Source: Ptychodera flava
Lineage: Eukaryota; Hemichordata; Enteropneusta; Ptychoderidae
Assembly: GCF_041260155.1 (NCBI RefSeq)
Contig: NC_091935.1
Span: 38,245,393-38,309,392, forward strand
Reading direction: 5' to 3'
Length of the DNA: 64,000 nt
The notes under the pieces were generated by a model that did no database searches, was not told where the DNA came from, and worked only from the letters and a program-made list of their open reading frames with translations. Both the position numbers and the translations under genes were made by a program. Shown here one piece after another: positions 59,553 through 64,000 of the stretch. Each line of letters begins with the position of its first letter. The first letter of the stretch is position 1.

Positions 59553-62500
59553 TTAAACATTTGCATATACACAAAAAGATGCCTTGTACACAGCATATTT
59601 TTATCTCTTCTTGAAAATTTTTTCAAAAGAAACTAAAAATTAATAATCATTATTAACATCTTCAAAGTTTGTCTGTAACCGAGAAAAACATCTTTTCTCT
59701 TTCAAGCTTAGTTGGTCTTCTACTCTGTACACTAGAAAAATATATCTTAATATAAATAATTTATGAAGTTTTTAATACATAGATTATGAATACAGTTGAG
59801 AGCCAAATTCAAAGTGAAGACAAACTGTAAAGGAAATGCTGAGTACAACACTCTGGCCTCACCCTGCAATCAAGTGCAAGGGTTAAGCTAATGACTGGCA
59901 AAGAATAGGATGGATTCAACCATTTGTAATGTATAGGGGTGTAATAGGTAAGTAATATAACAACTCTTAGATGAGAAATGTCTAACTCTTGGACATATGT
60001 GTAAACATGCCTGAATTGACCTTAAACTGTCACCTGAAAAAACACTGAGATATACAAGCAAAGTTTTCTATATTCAATAACATTAACTTTCTTATCAAAT
60101 ATTACAATTCACACAATTATATTTCCAGTTCAGTACCTAGCCTCTTCTGAACTGCTCTATTTAAATATAAAATATATCAGTTTATTATGGTATGTCTTGA
60201 GTTCAGTGTTGCTCGGCTACCAGAAGGGACCTACTTTGATTACCAGCTGTCAAGGGTTATGCAAATTGTATGCAGATGAGGGAGACTACAAGAGCCAATA
60301 AGAACAGTGTTTTGTGACAACACAGCCAATGGCAGTGACCAATGATTGCAAAGTTGACTTACTTTCTCTTTCAACATGAACTGGGAGGTCCAGTTGCTTG
60401 CAATGAATAACATGTTGGCAAGAAACGTCTAAAGGATTCGTCTCTTTGGAAGACAAAGGTACAGAAAATAGCTGTGTTGTCACAAAAAAAAGACTACACA
60501 CAAGTTCACTATATTGACATATTTTCATAAATGTTACAAACAAAAAAAGGCAAGAAAAAAAAAATTGAGTCAATTTTTTCTGATACGAATAGTTAGGACA
60601 TTGATGGTCGGGTTGAGGTAATACCATGACACTAACAGTTGTTCAAGGTGTATACATCTGGTCAGCAATGAAAAAAAAACATTTATCTCCGATAGTGTGA
60701 CATCTTGCAATGGAAAATTGTAAGTTTGGGAGGAAATGAACCAAACTACATGACAAAAAGAGAGAAAAAAGTCAACATGTATACAGATGTCTTTTCAGAA
60801 ACACAGGCTCATTTTAGTTGAGTAAATTTAGCCCAATGTTGCTAAATACAAAAATAAAACTGAGGAAAGAGTTCTTTGTAACCATGGCAACAATCAAGCA
60901 GAGACAAATATTTCCTAAAATGATGATGAAATCAATTTTTTCTCAATGTTTTCAAACTGTTGTCATCAACATGAAAATTAATATATAATATTGCTTTTGA
61001 TTTCTTTTATCAAAACTAAATAGAATTATACTAGAAAGATTGTAGCATAGTTAACGAATAGGTTGTGCTTTGTGTGTTTAAAAGTATGATGCAAATCCAG
61101 TGATACACTGTACTTGCAATCAGCCTGAAAACATCTTCTGAACACTAGACCTTTGATGCCTCGGAGTGTTCCCCATTGGGAAGCAAGAAAATTGCCATTG
61201 GATCAGACCAACCAATTAGCATGATCAACATTGCAGGGGTTTTTGAAAGAAGCATGCTCATTGGTCGACCAGTATCCTTTTCCCACAAAATGCACATCCT
61301 ATTCGCTTACATATCACAAACCCTTTGCTGCTTCCAGTCGAGGAAACTGACGACAGCAATCTGGCTATTATTGTAAAATTAGCTGCAAAGTGTGGGGGGA
61401 CAAGACAGACCACTACAAAATTAAAATAATAACAGCAATATAATATGATAAAATAACGTACAACAAACTAAAAAAAATATCTACCTGACCATTGGGGTAA
61501 AGGAATTCAGAAACACATATATAGATTTTGAGTTTCTATCTCTTGTTTTGAGTAATCTCTTCAACAAATTAAACTGTTTTCCATACAAACATACATATTT
61601 CTCCATAATTATATACTACACTGGAAATGTACATGGAAACAAGAAAGCTCAAGAAATTTTTCATTTCTTAAAATCCCCCCTTTCCCTTCAAAAAACGTCT
61701 CTGTGTTGTTGACTTTATAATACAAAATAACATAAAGTAATAAGTGTCTGTAATAAATAAATAAGTATATAATCTTTACATGCATAGGCATAAAGCTCTC
61801 TTAATAAGGACATCAAAGGACAATTCTGACGTAGCACCATGAAGTACATAAATCATACATTAGCTTCCTTACGACAACAAAATATGTCGTTCCGTCCTCT
61901 CGTTATCCTCTGAATCCGTCAATTCATCTGCTTGAAATACTTATATATATCTCTTTCTTCTTCTAAAAACTAGTAGTATATTTACAAGTATCTTTAGAAA
62001 GTTTATCTGTTGGTTGAAAAAAAAACAGGGGAAAAGAAGGAAGTTAGAATTGTGTTGAGTCTTCGACAATTTCTTTCCATGCATGTACAGTCTTGTCAAT
62101 ATGGAATTCACTCATCACAGGTTTACTCATACTGAGTTGGCGCTGAACTACCCTATGAAATAGTGGGCTGATCCCGAAACCTCTGGCACATTTCCATTGC
62201 AAAACAAGACTTGGATTAGCACCGGTCTAATACTTTGAGTGGTGTTTCCCCCTACTGTGAATATTTAGGCTATGTTCACATTCATGTATTTTTTATTAAT
62301 TTTGCTCAAAATTAGGGCCCAGCATGAGGCTAGACCGGCCATTCAACGTACTGGTTTCTGTTGATGCACCATTCCGCATCAGTTGGCACTCACATAGATG
62401 AGGCAATGCCGCGGAAAATTCCTGTATTAAATCACTTTGGGATGGCACCGGCAGAGGACAACCTGTCAAAACACGGCAGATGCCAGAGTCAAACAAGCCA

Positions 62501-62914
62501 CCCAGGCAAGGTGACATTCCCAACAGCCTAGGTGGTCCAACTCATTTGAATATTACGTGACACTAATGAAAGCGCCTTGACAAATAAGACAGAAATCACC
62601 AGTGAAAAGATCTTGCGACTTTTCAGACGTGGGAGGGTGAGATTTAGACTGTAACCCCTTGTACCACTATGCCTTAGGTCTCCATTTCTCTGCTCGATTG
62701 ACACTGTACATTATGAAATGAAGTTTCTTGAGAATTAAGACTTGACTTTTAGAAGGTGCTCTGTCGTACCCTTTTGGTTGAATAGAAAAAATTCCACAGC
62801 CCTTTGATGAGTCAGGTTTGGTGTGAGTTTCTATTGTTTTCAATTGACAGCTTGGAGGGTGGTAAGGGTTAGTGCTGAAGATAAGCGAGTTGGGAGTTTC
62901 AAATGTTTACCTGG
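59553..62914 (-). other. Probable 3' flank / 3' UTR of the - strand gene, non-coding
   Basis: No gene seen. The sequence is AT-rich and lacks long frames, as expected downstream of the stop codon at 62,915. The first AATAAA seen on the - strand is at 62,292-62,297, about 620 bases after the stop. Confidence 0.45.
62292..62297 (-). promoter_or_regulatory. Candidate polyadenylation signal
   Basis: TTTATT on the + strand, that is AATAAA on the - strand, downstream of the stop codon at 62,915. Position only; no cleavage site is shown. Confidence 0.25.
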
Positions 62915-64000
62915 CTATACACTTGTGTCTGACCCTGGATCATTCCGATTACAATGGTCCTCAAGTGCGGGATATTTCAAAACCACCTCCTCTCTCCTCC
63001 TGTGCGACTTAAAACTGTGACCGGACTCTCCCTTGTCCACGCCGCACGCTCCCCGGTGGACGATGGACACCCGCGCCGTGGCCGTCACCGTGGTGACTTG
63101 GCGTGGGAGTGACGGGGATGAGTGGGGGGATGAGGATGGAGAGGAGGATGAACTGAGTTGTTGGTTTGGTAACTGAGGTTGGCTCAGCTTGGCTTCTTTT
63201 CTACTCCTTCTAGACTTCTGTCTGCGTGACATTCGTTTTGCCTGGAAGGAGAATCGAGAAAACATGAAATTAATTCACTACTGATGTCCTAAATAAATGG
63301 AATGCATTTAATGCACAGAGTAATCTATTACACACAATCACCTATTTGCTTCCAACTACAGGTGCAACATTTTGGTTCTCTGTGGCAAAGGGGGACCTTT
63401 TCACTGAAAAATGAGGGTAACAGGTTGGAAAATCTGAAATTCCTGGTATAATTTGTCCACTGATTTCTGGTATTTGTCCACTGATATAAATGAAGTTTCA
63501 CTTTCATTTTAGGTCTTTGGTCAGTTCTGAAACAAGGTGTCTAATTCAAACTCGTGCTGTCGATACTTCTGTCTGCTGTTGTTGAAAGTCGACCAGTTCA
63601 AAACCAGAAATATTTTCACCGACGCTCTAAACATCTTGGACTTGAATCGTTGAAAGTGTTATCAGTCGCCTTCTGTTTTGTTTATCATTAACTTACAACT
63701 TGCCGATCATCGACCTGCCTGTTATTATCTGTCTGATATGAAACCAGCACAACACTGAGAGGTGTTGAGTTTGTCAATTATTTTTGTTTGTGCCAAACTC
63801 ACCTTTTCTCTGGGAGGCGTATGACAGGTAAGTGTTTCCACCACAAACTCTGGCGGGTGTATCTCTATGTGTTCACTGGGATTGTATGGGTGCCGGAAAG
63901 TTTCCCCGATGCCGGACGATGACAAGTCGGATGGCGAGTCAGCGTATCTGTGATGCCTTGACATGGAATGCATGACGTAGCCGCGATCGAGTGGTGGTGT
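62915..64000 (-). CDS. 3' end of an unidentified host gene (two exons), PDZ-ligand-like C-terminus
   Basis: Two exons on the - strand join in phase 0: 64,000-63,803 (66 codons, open to the window edge) and 63,241-62,915 (108 codons plus TAG). The donor reads GAAAAG then GTGAGT, and the acceptor TCCTTCCAG then GCAAAACGA. The upstream exon encodes SRHHRYADSPSDLSSSG and EHIEIHPPEFVVETLTC. The last exon starts with a basic cluster (KRMSRRQKSRRSRKEAK), then a Gln/Ser/Pro-rich run (LSSSSSPSSSPHSSPS), and ends SDTSV. The final TSV fits a class I PDZ ligand (S/T-x-hydrophobic). A disordered tail of this kind often belongs to a membrane or signalling protein, but no membrane segment lies in the window and the product was not recognised. 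Confidence 0.7.

Overview
This is animal genomic DNA: it is AT-rich, its genes are split by GT-AG introns, it carries metazoan non-LTR retrotransposons (one Tx1/L1-like, two CR1/Jockey-like), a tRNA-derived SINE, several DNA-transposon families and long microsatellites. Gene structure and repeat content fit a marine invertebrate, perhaps a deuterostome such as a hemichordate or cephalochordate. The species cannot be fixed from the sequence alone.

Positions 1-46,811 hold a tandem array of arylsulfatase B/I/J-like genes, all on the + strand. Copy A (2,154-4,731, first exon outside the window) is a pseudogene: it has stops and frameshifts and has lost exon 4. Copy B (11,306-17,870) is a compact seven-exon gene that reads as 500 residues with all phases matching. 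Copy C (21,794-45,690) has the same seven exons with identical exon lengths, also 500 residues, but is stretched to 24 kb by transposons in its introns. A 290-bp scrap of a fourth unit's 5' flank (46,521-46,811) closes the array. Copies B and C keep the CxPxR formylglycine site and the other sulfatase catalytic motifs, so both probably make secreted or lysosomal sulfatases.

The insertions are the most striking part. Intron 1 of copy C holds a 7.35-kb foldback-type element (24,059-31,412). It is flanked by TAA duplications and has 1.8-2.3-kb inverted arms built of ~203-bp tandem subrepeats (five on the left, seven on the right) around a 3.26-kb payload. Intron 3 of copy C holds a decayed Tx1-like LINE (33,067-40,314) that is itself split by a 3.4-kb CACTA/EnSpm-like non-autonomous element (34,425-37,820) with GTTCAA/GAACAC subterminal repeats and nested hairpins. 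Intron 4 of copy C holds a 5'-truncated CR1/Jockey-like LINE (- strand) and a 0.68-kb MITE. Between copies A and B lies a 2.7-kb composite Helitron/Helentron-like element (7,321-10,027) with ~147-bp tandem repeats, a long tetranucleotide microsatellite, a 3' hairpin ending in CTAG and a nested 813-bp TA-flanked MITE. Copy B carries a SINE pair in intron 1.

Positions 46,812-62,914 are mostly non-coding, with a LINE 3' end (49,690-50,188), two TTAA-flanked piggyBac-like MITEs, several palindromes and microsatellites. At the right edge the - strand holds the last two coding exons (62,915-64,000) of an unrelated host gene. Its Ser-rich basic tail ends in a class I PDZ-ligand-like TSV; the product was not identified.

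No LTR retrovirus, Polinton or other capsid-bearing element, CRISPR array, rRNA or free-standing tRNA gene was recognised.
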